Origin: an uncultured Chloroflexales bacterium
GTDB lineage: Bacteria > Chloroflexota > Chloroflexia > Chloroflexales > Chloroflexaceae
NCBI GenBank assembly: GCA_937967405.1
Contig: CALCJV010000158.1
Location: 1-53,740, forward strand
Reading direction: 5' to 3'
Length of the DNA stretch: 53,740 bases
Numbering within the stretch: the stretch's first letter is position 1; each line of letters begins with the position of its first letter. The notes under the pieces are model-generated. The model did no database searches. It worked only from the letters and a program-made list of their open reading frames with translations, and was not told the DNA's origin. Of the stretch, positions 44,068 through 53,300 are shown one piece after another. The position numbers and the translations under genes are program-made.

Positions 44068-45213
44068 ATGCGACTCTCCTGTCTGCAAGAGAATCTGAAA
44101 CGTGGCTTGGCCATGGTCAATCACGCGATAGCACCACGCAGCCCGCTGCCCATCTTGGCGAATGTGCTCCTCGCAACCGATAGTGGCCGCCTGCGCCTTG
44201 CCGCCACCGATTTGGAAAGTGGGATTACCTGCTGGGTGGGGGCGAAGGTGGATGAAGAGGGCGCAGTGACAATTCCGGCCAAGCTGTTTAACGATGTTGT
44301 CAATAACTTGCCGAATGATCGCGTAACCCTCACGCTCGATGCCCGCACCCAAACCGTGCTCGTTGAGTGTGGTCGCTACAAGACAAACATCAAAGGTATT
44401 AGTGCGGATGAGTTTCCGCCGATCCCGAATGCGACCGATGAAGCACCAACCTTCACGGTTGCACCGGATCAGTTGCAGCAAGCGATCCAGCAGGTCGCCT
44501 TTGCAGCCGCAAGTGACGAGTCGCGCCCAGTGTTGACGGGGGTTTTGATGCGCCTGCGCGATAACCACGTGACGCTGGCGGCCGCTGATGGCTACCGGCT
44601 CGCCATTCGCACTTTGCAGCTGCCGGTCGGGGCAATCAATTCTGCACCAACGCTGCCGGAGTTTATTGTACCGGCGCGGGCACTAGCTGATCTGGCCCGC
44701 ATCCTGAGTGATGACGGTGGTGACGTAGCCGTAACCGTCACCTCTGGCGGGCGACAGGTGATGTTCCACAACGAGATGGTGAATGTGGTGTTGCGCCTGC
44801 TCGATGGCAAGTTTCCCGATTTCGAGCGCATCATCCCGACTGTCTACACAACGCGCTCTATGCTGGATACGGCCGAAATGCTCAAGGCTGTCAAGCTCGC
44901 GGCCTTGTTCGCAACGGCCAGCCAGAATATTGTGAAGCTCTCGTTTGAGCCGGGCGATGACCTTGGCCCCGGCAAGGTGGTGATTAGTGCCAATGCGACC
45001 GAAGTGGGCGATAATCAAGGCGAACTGGACGGCATTGTGCATGGCGAAGTCAGCCAGATTGCCATGAATGTGCGCTTCCTGAGCGAAGCCCTGACGGCGA
45101 TCAAGGTGGCGCAGGTGGCGGTCGAGATGCAAGGGCCGCAGAGTCCGGGCGTGTTTAAGCCGGTTGGTCAAGACAACTATATCCACATTATTATGCCGAT
45201 GACGATCCGCTAG
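44068..45213 (+). CDS. dnaN: DNA polymerase III beta subunit (sliding clamp)
   Basis: 381 residues, standard length for the three-fold-repeat clamp. It starts 'MRLSCLQENLKRGLAMVNHAI', cited as LQENLKRGLAMVNHAI, with 'SPLPILANVLLATDSGRLRLAATDLE' in part (LPILANVLLATDSGRLRLAA), 'GRYKTNIKGISADEFPPIP', 'AADGYRLAIRTL' and a C-terminal 'YIHIIMPMTIR' like the family's hxxxxPMr end. It encircles DNA and tethers polymerase. GAGGAAA precedes the ATG. No dnaA, recF or oriC-like repeats are next to it, so the classical origin cluster is not preserved here. Confidence 0.97.
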   Translation: MRLSCLQENLKRGLAMVNHAIAPRSPLPILANVLLATDSGRLRLAATDLESGITCWVGAKVDEEGAVTIPAKLFNDVVNNLPNDRVTLTLDARTQTVLVECGRYKTNIKGISADEFPPIPNATDEAPTFTVAPDQLQQAIQQVAFAAASDESRPVLTGVLMRLRDNHVTLAAADGYRLAIRTLQLPVGAINSAPTLPEFIVPARALADLARILSDDGGDVAVTVTSGGRQVMFHNEMVNVVLRLLDGKFPDFERIIPTVYTTRSMLDTAEMLKAVKLAALFATASQNIVKLSFEPGDDLGPGKVVISANATEVGDNQGELDGIVHGEVSQIAMNVRFLSEALTAIKVAQVAVEMQGPQSPGVFKPVGQDNYIHIIMPMTIR

Positions 45214-45290
45214 CTGATCCAATCGCTGGGCCATTGATGGGCTTGGCCAATAGAGCAGGACGCGCATCTGAAGAGAGGGAGCTGATCCGC

Positions 45291-46013
45291 TTGGAACAGA
45301 CGACAATTCTTTTAGTGCATGGCCATGAACTGTTCCGTGAAGGCATTCGCTATCACGTTCAATCTGCGCCTGATCTGCGGATTGTGGGCGAAGCTGATCA
45401 TGGGCAACAGGCGATTCAGCAGGTTGAGCAACTCCAACCCGATATTGTCTTGATGGAAACGGATCTGGCCGGCGTGAGCGGGCTAGAGGTGGCATGGGTT
45501 ATTAAGCGCGATCATCCCCATGTTGGGATTGTGTTGCTGAGTGCGGATATGGGAACCGCTAATATTATCAAGGCCATCCGCGCAGGCGTGTCGGCCTATT
45601 TGCCACGCAATGTGGCGTGGGCGGCGATGTTGCAGGTATTGCGCGAGGTGCAGCAGGGTGCATACCCGATCAATGATCTGGTGCTGACGAACCCCGATGT
45701 GGCTGAACAGGTGCTGAATGAGTTTCGCCAGAGTGAATTTGACCGCGAGTCGCATATGGTGTATGCACCCCTCTCGCGGCGTGAGTTGCAGGTGCTTGAG
45801 TTGATTGCTCGTGGCAGCACCAATAAAGAGATTGCCCAAGCGTTAGCGATCAGTAATCAAACCGTGAAGAACCACGTCTCTTCGATTCTGCGAAAGCTGG
45901 CCGTCAATGGACGCATGCAGGCCGTTATTTATGCCATGCAACGGGGCTGGATTCGGGATGTTTCAGGAGTATCGCTTGCGCCGAATGGCAGCGAGGGCTA
46001 CCATGACGGTTAG
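45291..46013 (+). CDS. NarL/LuxR-type response regulator with degenerate receiver
   Basis: 240 residues. The receiver fold is clear ('ILLVHGHELFREGIRYHV', 'GLEVAWVIKRDHPHVGIVLL') but key residues are changed. The acidic pair DD is His10-Gly11, the phospho-acceptor Asp is Glu56 in 'IVLMETDLAG', and the conserved Lys is Arg in 'YLPRNVAW'. The C-terminal LuxR HTH is intact ('LSRRELQVLELIARGSTNKEIAQ', cited as ELQVLELIARGSTNKEIA, and 'NQTVKNHVSSILRKL'). It probably acts without phosphorylation. TTG 45291 is chosen, with GGGAG 9 bases upstream. Confidence 0.85.
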   Translation: MEQTTILLVHGHELFREGIRYHVQSAPDLRIVGEADHGQQAIQQVEQLQPDIVLMETDLAGVSGLEVAWVIKRDHPHVGIVLLSADMGTANIIKAIRAGVSAYLPRNVAWAAMLQVLREVQQGAYPINDLVLTNPDVAEQVLNEFRQSEFDRESHMVYAPLSRRELQVLELIARGSTNKEIAQALAISNQTVKNHVSSILRKLAVNGRMQAVIYAMQRGWIRDVSGVSLAPNGSEGYHDG

Positions 46014-46118
46014 CGTGGGTGTCATTGTGGGGCGGCGTACAACAGCGAGCACGGCCTTGCGTGGGCTGGTTTGCACAGGCAACCGCGCCACGCGGCACGA
46101 TAGTTCAGGAATGACAGC

Positions 46119-48068
46119 ATGATCATCAGACCGATGCGCCCCCGTTGGATGCGTTTGCGTGGGCTAGTCTGGCTCAGCCTGCTCTGGGTAGTGGTGGGCT
46201 GTGCACAAGGCTCAGTAGGCGAACAAGAGGCGATCCTCAATGTCGAGACGATCCGTGCGCTTACGCCATCACCCACCGCCACGCCGACAGCCACCGCCAC
46301 GCCGACGGCCACGCCCACGCCGACGCCACCGCCTACGCCCACCAGTGTGCCGCCTACGCCCACGCCCAATCCCGCGTTACGTGGCTTTAGCTTCTGTGAT
46401 CAGGTAGCAGGGCGGAGCGAGGGCGGGCGGTTCTCGGCCCAGCTGCGCGAGGTGCGCACCGAGACCTTCCCCGCATTTGAGCGGATCGTGTTGGATTTCG
46501 CGCTGGAGCCGGAGTCGGCTCCGCTCAGTGCCTCCGCAAACTGTCTCAGTGCGCGGGATTTTGTGGAAACGACGCGGGCGGCGGCTGCCCCCGGTGCATT
46601 TGTGTTGCAGGTCAATTTTCCGGCGTGGCTGTACGATGATGCAGCACGTAGCTCAGTCCTAACGGGGACACTGGCATTGACTGATACGACGGTTGCCACA
46701 ACCCTTGATCTGCAATTCAGGCCCGATAGCGATGCGGGGGCAACCCTGACCATTGCCTTGAAGGAAGCCCACCCCTTCCGTCTGAGCCTCGATCCCGATC
46801 AGCCGCGCATCCTGATTGAGGTTGCCCGTTCCACGCCGCTCACTGATGAAAGCGATCCGCTGCGGACAACCTTAGGCAGCACCCTGCCGCGCCTGCCGGC
46901 TCCGCTCTACTTTCTGCTGAATGGGGATATATGGCGGCTGGATGATACTGGAGCGATCAGCCTGACCGATACGCTCGAAGCGGAAACGGCGTTGGCCGTT
47001 AGCCCAGATGGAACCCAGCTGGCCTTCTGCCGCAACCAAGACCCCGGCGGCGATCTGGCCGATCAGGAGCGGCTCGTGCCGAGCAAGCTGTGGCTGATGA
47101 ACAGTGACGGGAGCAATCCGCGCTTGTTGGCCGATGTTGGCATCACCTGCGCCGATCCCGTCTTCAGCCCCGATGGGGCGCAGGTGGCGTTCAGTGTGGA
47201 TGAGTTTGGTGTGTGGCCCGTGCAACGCAGTATCTGGACGGTGCAACTGAAGCTGCCTACGCCTACGCCCGTCATTGCCGATGCGGGTATCGGCAGCAAG
47301 CCAACACCATTCCCTGAAGGCCCAACCCTCCCAGAGCCGGAAGCTGAAGGGCAAGCTGTGCCGGATGCGGAAGCTGCCTCAACGCCTACGCCGGCCTTCA
47401 ATCCGTTCCAGCGGGTGGCTGGCGATAGCGAGTGGAGCCGGGCAGCTCCGCAATGGCTCGATAACGAGACCCTGATCTATGTTGCCAATGCCCCCGATGG
47501 GCGCAGCACCCTGCTGCTTGGTACGACCACAAAGAATCCAGATACCGGCGAGCGCGACGTAGGTGCAGAGGTGCTAGCGAATAACCGTTACGTAGCGTTT
47601 GGTGCCCCGCAGGTGGCCCCCGATGGGCGCACGATTGCGGTTGAGGCGATGCGCCTTGATCGCACGGGCACGGAACTGGTACTTCTCGATGCGAGTGGCA
47701 ATGAGCAGGATGTGATTGGCGGTGACTTCTGGACGCGCTTTGCGGGATGGGGCCGCGATGGTTCGTTTGCCTACCTGACAGCGGCGTGCGAGAGTACCCT
47801 CGCGCATGCGTACAGTCTGCACCAACGTCAAGCCAATGGGACAGATCAGGTGCTGGCGACGGGGATCACGCTTGGTGCAATTGGGGATACGGCCGTCTTC
47901 CGTGAAGGGGTTGCCTATAGCACCAGTGATCTGGCGCAGGCAGGGGCGCGTGGCCCAACAAATGTGGCCGCACAAGGTCAAACCAGTGTGTGGTTCTGGC
48001 GTGTAGATGATGAGCAGCGCGGAGCCTTATTCACTGCTGGTCGCCGAGTGAGTGGGCTGACGCGCTAG
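46119..48068 (+). CDS. Lipoprotein with TP stalk and PD40/TolB-like propeller repeats
   Basis: 649 residues. A signal peptide ends in lipobox 'VVVGCAQ'. A Thr/Pro stalk (about 49-85) is followed by an AMIN-like beta domain (about 90-245; 'FPAFERIVLDFAL'), and then propeller-like blades. Blade signatures are 'ALAVSPDGTQLAFCRN', 'LWLMNSDGSNPRLLAD' and 'PVFSPDGAQVAFSVDE', with later blades around 'APQVAPDGRTIAVEAMRLD'. A Pro/Glu-rich loop (about 395-425) interrupts the propeller. Such proteins bind partners or polymers at the outer face of the membrane. The role is unknown. Confidence 0.78.
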   Translation: MIIRPMRPRWMRLRGLVWLSLLWVVVGCAQGSVGEQEAILNVETIRALTPSPTATPTATATPTATPTPTPPPTPTSVPPTPTPNPALRGFSFCDQVAGRSEGGRFSAQLREVRTETFPAFERIVLDFALEPESAPLSASANCLSARDFVETTRAAAAPGAFVLQVNFPAWLYDDAARSSVLTGTLALTDTTVATTLDLQFRPDSDAGATLTIALKEAHPFRLSLDPDQPRILIEVARSTPLTDESDPLRTTLGSTLPRLPAPLYFLLNGDIWRLDDTGAISLTDTLEAETALAVSPDGTQLAFCRNQDPGGDLADQERLVPSKLWLMNSDGSNPRLLADVGITCADPVFSPDGAQVAFSVDEFGVWPVQRSIWTVQLKLPTPTPVIADAGIGSKPTPFPEGPTLPEPEAEGQAVPDAEAASTPTPAFNPFQRVAGDSEWSRAAPQWLDNETLIYVANAPDGRSTLLLGTTTKNPDTGERDVGAEVLANNRYVAFGAPQVAPDGRTIAVEAMRLDRTGTELVLLDASGNEQDVIGGDFWTRFAGWGRDGSFAYLTAACESTLAHAYSLHQRQANGTDQVLATGITLGAIGDTAVFREGVAYSTSDLAQAGARGPTNVAAQGQTSVWFWRVDDEQRGALFTAGRRVSGLTR

Positions 48069-48184
48069 GGGGCAGGTAGCAGGTGATTGCTGCACGGAGG
48101 GCAGCCAAACAGCCTGCGCCGTGAGCGTTGCACCTGCACCTCAGCCTACACCCAATCTCTACCAACGCTCCACCGAATCCGGCG

Positions 48185-48212
48185 TTGACGCACGTGCCAA
48201 TCATGGTAGAAT
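48185..48212 (+). promoter_or_regulatory. Promoter upstream of the OCD-family gene
   Basis: TTGACG (48185-48190), a 16-base spacer and TAGAAT (48207-48212), about 80 bases before ATG 48292. Confidence 0.6.
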
Positions 48213-48291
48213 GCAATTTGGCGAGGGCCTTGCACCTGCTCGTCTACCCCACTGCATGCGGGGGCACGAAACCGAATCCGGCGGGGAGCCT

Positions 48292-49275
48292 ATGCGTATT
48301 CTTTCTGGCGATGATGTGCGGCGATCTATCACCATGGAAGCTGCAATTCAGGCAACAATTGCTGCCTTTGGTGAGCTTGCCGCAGATCGGGCAGCTTTGC
48401 CTTTACGGAGCCGGATTGAGCTACCTGATCAAGCGGCCGTATCGCTGTTTATGCCGGCGTACCTCGCCCAATCAGGGGTGCTTGGCACGAAGGTCGTGTC
48501 GGTTTTTCCGCACAATCCCACTCGGCATCAGCAGCCATCCATCTATGCCTTAATCGCCCTGTTTGATCCCCAGACGGGCAAGCCGCTTGCGGTTCTCGAT
48601 GGAACGTACCTCACCGCCCTACGCACAGGGGCCGTTTCAGGGGCCGCAACGCACTACCTTGCCCGCCCCGATGCGCGGGTACTGACGGTGTTTGGGGCGG
48701 GGGTACAGGCACGCACGCAGGTGCAGGCAGTCTGTGCGGTGCGGGAGATTGCCGAAGTGCGGGTGGTCAATCGCACGCCAGAGCGGGCCGCGCAGTTACT
48801 TGATCGGCTGCGTGAGGATGGTATTACCGCGCAGCTACAGATTGTCGCCGATGCAGCCACTGCGCTGGCTGGCGCGGATGTGGTGTGCTGTGCCACTGGC
48901 GCAACCACACCTCTGTTTGCTGCGGCTGAAGTGGCCGCCGGAACGCATATCAATGCGATTGGGACACATGCCCCGCAGCACGCCGAAGTGCCCGCCGCCA
49001 CTGTCGCGCAGGCGCAAGTATTCGTGGATGATTGGGATGCTGCCCTTACCGAGGCAGGCGATATTCTGTGTGCGCGGGCGGCGGGCTTAATTGACATCCG
49101 CCATATTCGCGGCACGCTCGGTGACCTCGTCGTGGGCAACGTGCAAGGGCGCACCAGTCCAACGGACATCACGCTGTTCAAATCAGTCGGGATTGCTATT
49201 CAGGATTTGGCAGTGGCAGGCGCAGTGCTTGCCTATGCTCGTGAGCATGAGCTAGGGGTGGATGTACCACTTTAG
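48292..49275 (+). CDS. Ornithine cyclodeaminase / mu-crystallin family protein
   Basis: 327 residues. 'GVLGTKVVSVFPHNPTRHQQP' (cited as LGTKVVSVFPHNP) carries the active-site Lys region, 'LDGTYLTALRTGAVSGAAT' and Rossmann 'LTVFGAGVQARTQVQAV' with 'VRVVNRTPERAAQLL' follow. Members include ornithine cyclodeaminase, alanine dehydrogenase and ketimine reductases; the sequence does not separate them. ATG 48292 has GGGGAG upstream and starts the conserved region; a longer in-frame extension to 48121 crosses the promoter. Confidence 0.88.
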   Translation: MRILSGDDVRRSITMEAAIQATIAAFGELAADRAALPLRSRIELPDQAAVSLFMPAYLAQSGVLGTKVVSVFPHNPTRHQQPSIYALIALFDPQTGKPLAVLDGTYLTALRTGAVSGAATHYLARPDARVLTVFGAGVQARTQVQAVCAVREIAEVRVVNRTPERAAQLLDRLREDGITAQLQIVADAATALAGADVVCCATGATTPLFAAAEVAAGTHINAIGTHAPQHAEVPAATVAQAQVFVDDWDAALTEAGDILCARAAGLIDIRHIRGTLGDLVVGNVQGRTSPTDITLFKSVGIAIQDLAVAGAVLAYAREHELGVDVPL

Positions 49276-49317
49276 CAGGTGCACGCAAGCCCAATAGAAG
49301 TGAAAGAGGGAGGGGAC

Positions 49318-50673
49318 GTGAAAAATATTTGTGTGATTGGAACCGGCTACGTCGGATTAGTAACGGGGGTCTGCTTTGCTGATCTCGGCAATAATGTTGT
49401 CTGTGTAGATATAGACGTGCAGAAAGTCGAGATGTTGCGCTCCGGCAAGTCGCCGATCTATGAACCCGGCTTGGAAGAGCTGATGGAGCGCAATATGCGG
49501 GCTGGGCGGCTCACCTTCACCGATGATTACCGTGTCGGCTTGGATGGCGCACGCTTCGTCTTTATCACCGTTGGCACACCGATGGCCGAAGACGGCAGTG
49601 CTGATCTGCGCTACGTCGAAGAGGCAGCGGCCGGCATTGGCAAAGCAATGACCAATTCGCTCATTATCATTGACAAGAGTACTGTGCCTGTTGGGACGGG
49701 GGATGTGGTGACGCAGATCGTGTTGGCCCACGCCCCACCTAATGTTACGATTGATGTCATCTCAAATCCGGAGTTCCTGCGCGAGGGCAGTGCCGTCACC
49801 GACTTCTTCAACCCTGACCGGATCGTGCTGGGTGCAACCAACCGCGCCGCCGCCGAGCAGGTTGCTGAGCTGCATGCGCCGCTCAAAGCTCCGGTCTTTA
49901 TCACTGATCTCCGCACCGCCGAGATGATCAAGTATGCCTCGAATGCCTTTCTGGCTACGCGCATCTCGTTCATCAACGAGATCGCCCAAATCTGCGAGCG
50001 GCTTGGTGCAGATGTGAAAGAGGTGGCGCGGGGCATGGGCGCAGATAAGCGCATAGGCCCACACTTCCTCGATGCGGGTGTGGGCTACGGCGGCTCATGC
50101 TTTCCGAAGGATGTTCTTGCGCTGCATCACATGGCCGCTTCGGCGGGCTGCCACCCGCAGTTGCTCCGCGCCGTGATGGACATCAACAACGATGCCCGCA
50201 AACGCTTTGTCGTCAAAGTGCAGAAGTTGCTTGGGAGCCTAGAGCATAAGGTGATCGGCGTGTTGGGGCTATCGTTCAAGCCCAATACGGATGATATGCG
50301 CGAGGCTCCTTCGGTAGAGATTATCGGGGCCCTACAAGCGGCGGGTGCACACGTTAAGGCGTATGATCCGGTGGCAATGGAATCCGCCGACAATTACCTG
50401 CCTACTGTGACCTTCTGCGCCACTGCCTATGATGCCGCCAAAGAAGCCGATGCGCTGCTCATCATCACCGAATGGAACGAGTTCAAGCAGATTGACTGGG
50501 AACGGATTAAGCAGGTGATGCGCCAGCCGGTAGTGGTAGATGGGCGCAACATCTACGATCCGCAGGAGATGAGCAATCGTGGCTTCATCTATGCGGGAGT
50601 CGGGCGGGGCTTGCCGCCGATGTTGCTAGAGCGTGAGGGGATCGCGGTGCCGCGCCAGAACCCAGTGAGCTAG
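49318..50673 (+). CDS. ugd: UDP-glucose 6-dehydrogenase
   Basis: 451 residues. NAD-binding '[20 protein letters not shown]', then '[14 protein letters not shown]', '[12 protein letters not shown]', '[20 protein letters not shown]' and the catalytic Cys261 in '[11 protein letters not shown]'. The C-terminal UDP-binding domain has '[17 protein letters not shown]'. It oxidises UDP-glucose to UDP-glucuronate, a precursor for acidic envelope polysaccharides. GTG 49318 follows AGGGAGGGGAC directly, and is preferred over the start at 49279. It lies 42 bases after the OCD-family gene. Confidence 0.96.
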   Translation: MKNICVIGTGYVGLVTGVCFADLGNNVVCVDIDVQKVEMLRSGKSPIYEPGLEELMERNMRAGRLTFTDDYRVGLDGARFVFITVGTPMAEDGSADLRYVEEAAAGIGKAMTNSLIIIDKSTVPVGTGDVVTQIVLAHAPPNVTIDVISNPEFLREGSAVTDFFNPDRIVLGATNRAAAEQVAELHAPLKAPVFITDLRTAEMIKYASNAFLATRISFINEIAQICERLGADVKEVARGMGADKRIGPHFLDAGVGYGGSCFPKDVLALHHMAASAGCHPQLLRAVMDINNDARKRFVVKVQKLLGSLEHKVIGVLGLSFKPNTDDMREAPSVEIIGALQAAGAHVKAYDPVAMESADNYLPTVTFCATAYDAAKEADALLIITEWNEFKQIDWERIKQVMRQPVVVDGRNIYDPQEMSNRGFIYAGVGRGLPPMLLEREGIAVPRQNPVS

Positions 50674-50723
50674 GGGAAGATGACTGGGATTAAGTGTGTG
50701 AGGAGCGACGGCATAGAAAGCCC

Positions 50724-50846
50724 AACCACGCAGAATACGAAGCGACGCAAGCTACTCAAGAGATGAGAGTGCCTGATTGTCAATGCGTGTTCTCGATGTA
50801 TTTCCCTGCATCAGCCGGACATAAAACTTCGTGTTCTGCGTGGGTT
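50724..50846. repeat. Spaced inverted repeat between ugd and the MurJ-like gene
   Basis: The arm at 50724-50742 (AACCACGCAGAATACGAAG) is nearly the reverse complement of the arm at 50827-50846 (CTTCGTGTTCTGCGTGGGTT), with one substitution and one indel. The arms are 84 bases apart and the interior encodes nothing. The size and the gapped symmetry resemble a small non-autonomous repeat element. A long-range RNA hairpin is the alternative. Confidence 0.65.
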
Positions 50847-50907
50847 GCCTTCCGCGCACGCACCACCTAGCCCCTGCTATCTGCCCCTAAAAGGAGCCAC
50901 GCCCGCG

Positions 50908-52536
50908 ATGTTTGCCCGCCTGCGCCGTCTGTTGCCCGCTCGCTTCGCGGGATCGGGGCTGCTGCTCAGTAGCCTAATTGTGATGGGCGGCTACCTGCTT
51001 AGTCGGGTGAGTGGGCTGCTGCGCGAGGTCGTAATCTCGACCCAATTTGGCACAAGTGCCGAGCTTGGCGCGTATCGAGCCGCCTTCAAAGTCACCGACC
51101 TGCTCTACATGGTCATTATTGGTGGCGCACTCGGCAGCAGCTTCATCCCGATCTTCATACAGGTGTGGGAGCGTGATGGCAAAGCGCGGGCGTGGCAGTT
51201 CGCTAGTGCCGTCACCACATGGGCATTGGGTATCTTGGCGGTTGCCAGTGCGCTGCTGTGGCTCACCGCGCCCCAGCTCACGGCATGGTTCTATGGCGGG
51301 CAAGGTTTCACGCTCGCCACGCTCGAACTCACCACCAACCTCACGCGCCTGTTTCTCCTCTCACCGCTGCTGCTTGGCTTGGGTGGGCTTGCCATGGCCG
51401 CCCTGAATGCTCACGAACGCTTCACCCTACCGGCCCTTGCGCCCGCACTCTACAATCTCGGCATTATTGCTGGAGCAGTGCTGCTTGCGCCCACACTTGG
51501 CATCTGGGGCTTGGCGTGGGGGGTGATTGGTGGGGCCACATGCTATCTGCTGATCCAGCTGCCCGGCTTGATCGCACTCGGCATGCGCCTGCGCCCAACG
51601 TTCGGCTGGGGCATGGGCGAGATACGCGAGGTGGGCGTGCAGATGGGTCCGCGGGTTTTGGGGCAAGCTGCCTCCCAGCTCAGCATCCTTGTCACCGCAG
51701 CCCTCACCGCACGGCTGGTGCTAGGCGCAGAACGCCTTGCTGGACTGGATTACGCCTACCAGATGATGCTGCTGCCCTACGGTATCTTCTCGCTCAGCCT
51801 CGCCACCGTGGCCTTTCCGCGCCTCGCCCGCCTCTACAGCGCAGGCAACCGGAGCGAATTTGACCAAAGCATTCGCACGACCCTCGGCACGATCCTGCTG
51901 CTCACACTTCCCGCCACGGTCGTGCTGCTGACGCTGCATGTGCCGCTCGTGCGCGTGCTGTTCCAGCGCGGCGCATTCGATAATACCTCGCTCAGCTACA
52001 CCACCGTCGCCCTGATCGGCTATGCCACCGCTCTGCCTGCGTTCGCCGCATCCGAAATCCTGATCCGCAGCTTCTTTGCCATGCAGCGCACATGGACTCC
52101 GGTGATCGTGGGGATGGGGCAAGTGCTGCTCAACTTGAGCTTGGGCGTGCTCGCGTTGCAGCTTGGCGGTGGCGTGGGCGCACTCGCGCTCGCCTTCAGC
52201 ATTGCCAACAACATCGAGGCGATCCTGCTGTTTGGGCTGTTGGGGCGAGCCTTGCCGGGCATCTGGCGTGAGCCACAGCTCTGGCGCACGGTGCGGGCAG
52301 CATGCGCGGCGAGCGTGCTCCTTGCAGGCTTGCTGTGGGGGGCGGTGCAGCTCAGCGTGGGGTGGCTTCCGGCGCTCAGTGCGGCTGGTGCATACCAATG
52401 GCAACGGGATGTCATCGGGGTGATCGGCTGGCTCGGACTGGTTGGGGGCGTAGGCGCAGTGAGCTACATCGGGCTGGCCGCCCGGTTCGGAGCCGCGCCA
52501 GCCCAGCAGGTGCTCCAGCGGATACGCGGGAGCTAA
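50908..52536 (+). CDS. murJ: MurJ/MviN-like lipid II flippase
   Basis: 542 residues with about 14 helices. 'GGYLLSRVSGLLREVVISTQFG' (cited as LLSRVSGLLREVVISTQFG) and 'YRAAFKVTDLLYMVIIGGALGSSFIPIF' (cited as DLLYMVIIGGALGSSFIPIF) are the N-terminal MurJ motifs. 'LPYGIFSLSLATVAFPRLARL' (in part) and 'LIRSFFAMQRTWTPV' come later. MurJ flips lipid II to the outer face for peptidoglycan assembly. A start at 50845 is open in frame, but ATG 50908 with AAAGGAG upstream and a basic start is preferred. Confidence 0.9.
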   Translation: MFARLRRLLPARFAGSGLLLSSLIVMGGYLLSRVSGLLREVVISTQFGTSAELGAYRAAFKVTDLLYMVIIGGALGSSFIPIFIQVWERDGKARAWQFASAVTTWALGILAVASALLWLTAPQLTAWFYGGQGFTLATLELTTNLTRLFLLSPLLLGLGGLAMAALNAHERFTLPALAPALYNLGIIAGAVLLAPTLGIWGLAWGVIGGATCYLLIQLPGLIALGMRLRPTFGWGMGEIREVGVQMGPRVLGQAASQLSILVTAALTARLVLGAERLAGLDYAYQMMLLPYGIFSLSLATVAFPRLARLYSAGNRSEFDQSIRTTLGTILLLTLPATVVLLTLHVPLVRVLFQRGAFDNTSLSYTTVALIGYATALPAFAASEILIRSFFAMQRTWTPVIVGMGQVLLNLSLGVLALQLGGGVGALALAFSIANNIEAILLFGLLGRALPGIWREPQLWRTVRAACAASVLLAGLLWGAVQLSVGWLPALSAAGAYQWQRDVIGVIGWLGLVGGVGAVSYIGLAARFGAAPAQQVLQRIRGS

Positions 52537-52552
52537 GGGCAGAGCCATACCC

Positions 52553-53101
52553 CTAGCGGAGCCACTTACGGCAAACGATGCGTGTCCCCGAACCATTGTT
52601 GGTCTCGATCTGCAATTCGTCCATCAACCGTTGTGCGCCGGGTAGCCCATGCACGCGCTTGCCCGTACTGGTGTTGCCATGCTCCAGAATGAAGTCAGCC
52701 TCAACGATACCGGGCCCCTGATCGCGGAACACAATCTCGATCCCATGCTGGTGTTTCTCGGTGGGGCGCGAGATCGGCGTGATAATCACATCCCCTTCGC
52801 CCGCGTAGCTCAGCATGTTGCGCGTTAGCTCAGAGGTGACGGTCGCAATGCGGGCTTGGTCGAGCGTGCCAAAGCCGATCCGTCGGGCTACATCACGGGC
52901 CGCGATGCGTGCCGCAACAATGTCCACATCTGATCGGATCGAAACAATATTAGGCCCGTCGTGATACAGCCCTTCACCCATTGCGGTTGCACACCTCACT
53001 GTGTTGATGGCAGGCTGCATCCAACGTGTAACATGCAGCCAGTTGTGTTCGCGGCGTACCGGTTGCCAAGCCGGGTACAAATCGTAACTTGCATAAATCA
53101 T
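52553..53101 (-). CDS. RsbT-like serine kinase / anti-sigma factor ATPase
   Basis: 182 residues. Residues about 50-180 form a GHKL domain close to RsbT: 'VARRIGFGTLDQARIATVTSEL' (cited as GFGTLDQARIATVTSEL), N-box 'ELTRNMLSYAGEG', 'FRDQGPGIVEADFIL' and 'LPGAQRLMDELQIETNNGSGT'. RsbT phosphorylates stressosome STAS proteins and activates RsbU. The 45-residue N-terminal extension is not recognised. GAGGA six bases before ATG 53101 supports the long start. No RsbS or RsbU is adjacent, but an RsbR-like protein is encoded at 35.9 kb. Confidence 0.85.
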   Translation of the reverse strand: MIYASYDLYPAWQPVRREHNWLHVTRWMQPAINTVRCATAMGEGLYHDGPNIVSIRSDVDIVAARIAARDVARRIGFGTLDQARIATVTSELTRNMLSYAGEGDVIITPISRPTEKHQHGIEIVFRDQGPGIVEADFILEHGNTSTGKRVHGLPGAQRLMDELQIETNNGSGTRIVCRKWLR

Positions 53102-53300
53102 AACACGTCCTCGTGAATTGTAACCGAGTTTCGCCGTGTTTCTGGTATATCCGGCAGAACATTCTCAGTGCTTATTATTCACTTTCAGTATAATTTATGC
53201 AGTTACATGGTTGTTCAGTTCATTGATAACGGATGATTGCAATGCGGTAGGTCTGTGTTGTGGGCTGCTCTAGGCAAGTGGTGAGGGCGGTGCTGAAGGC

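Noticed and set aside
53189-53194. TATAAT on plus as a promoter for a small RNA
   Set aside because: No plus-strand gene or terminator follows and there is no -35 or TGn extension; in an AT-rich gap this is likely chance.
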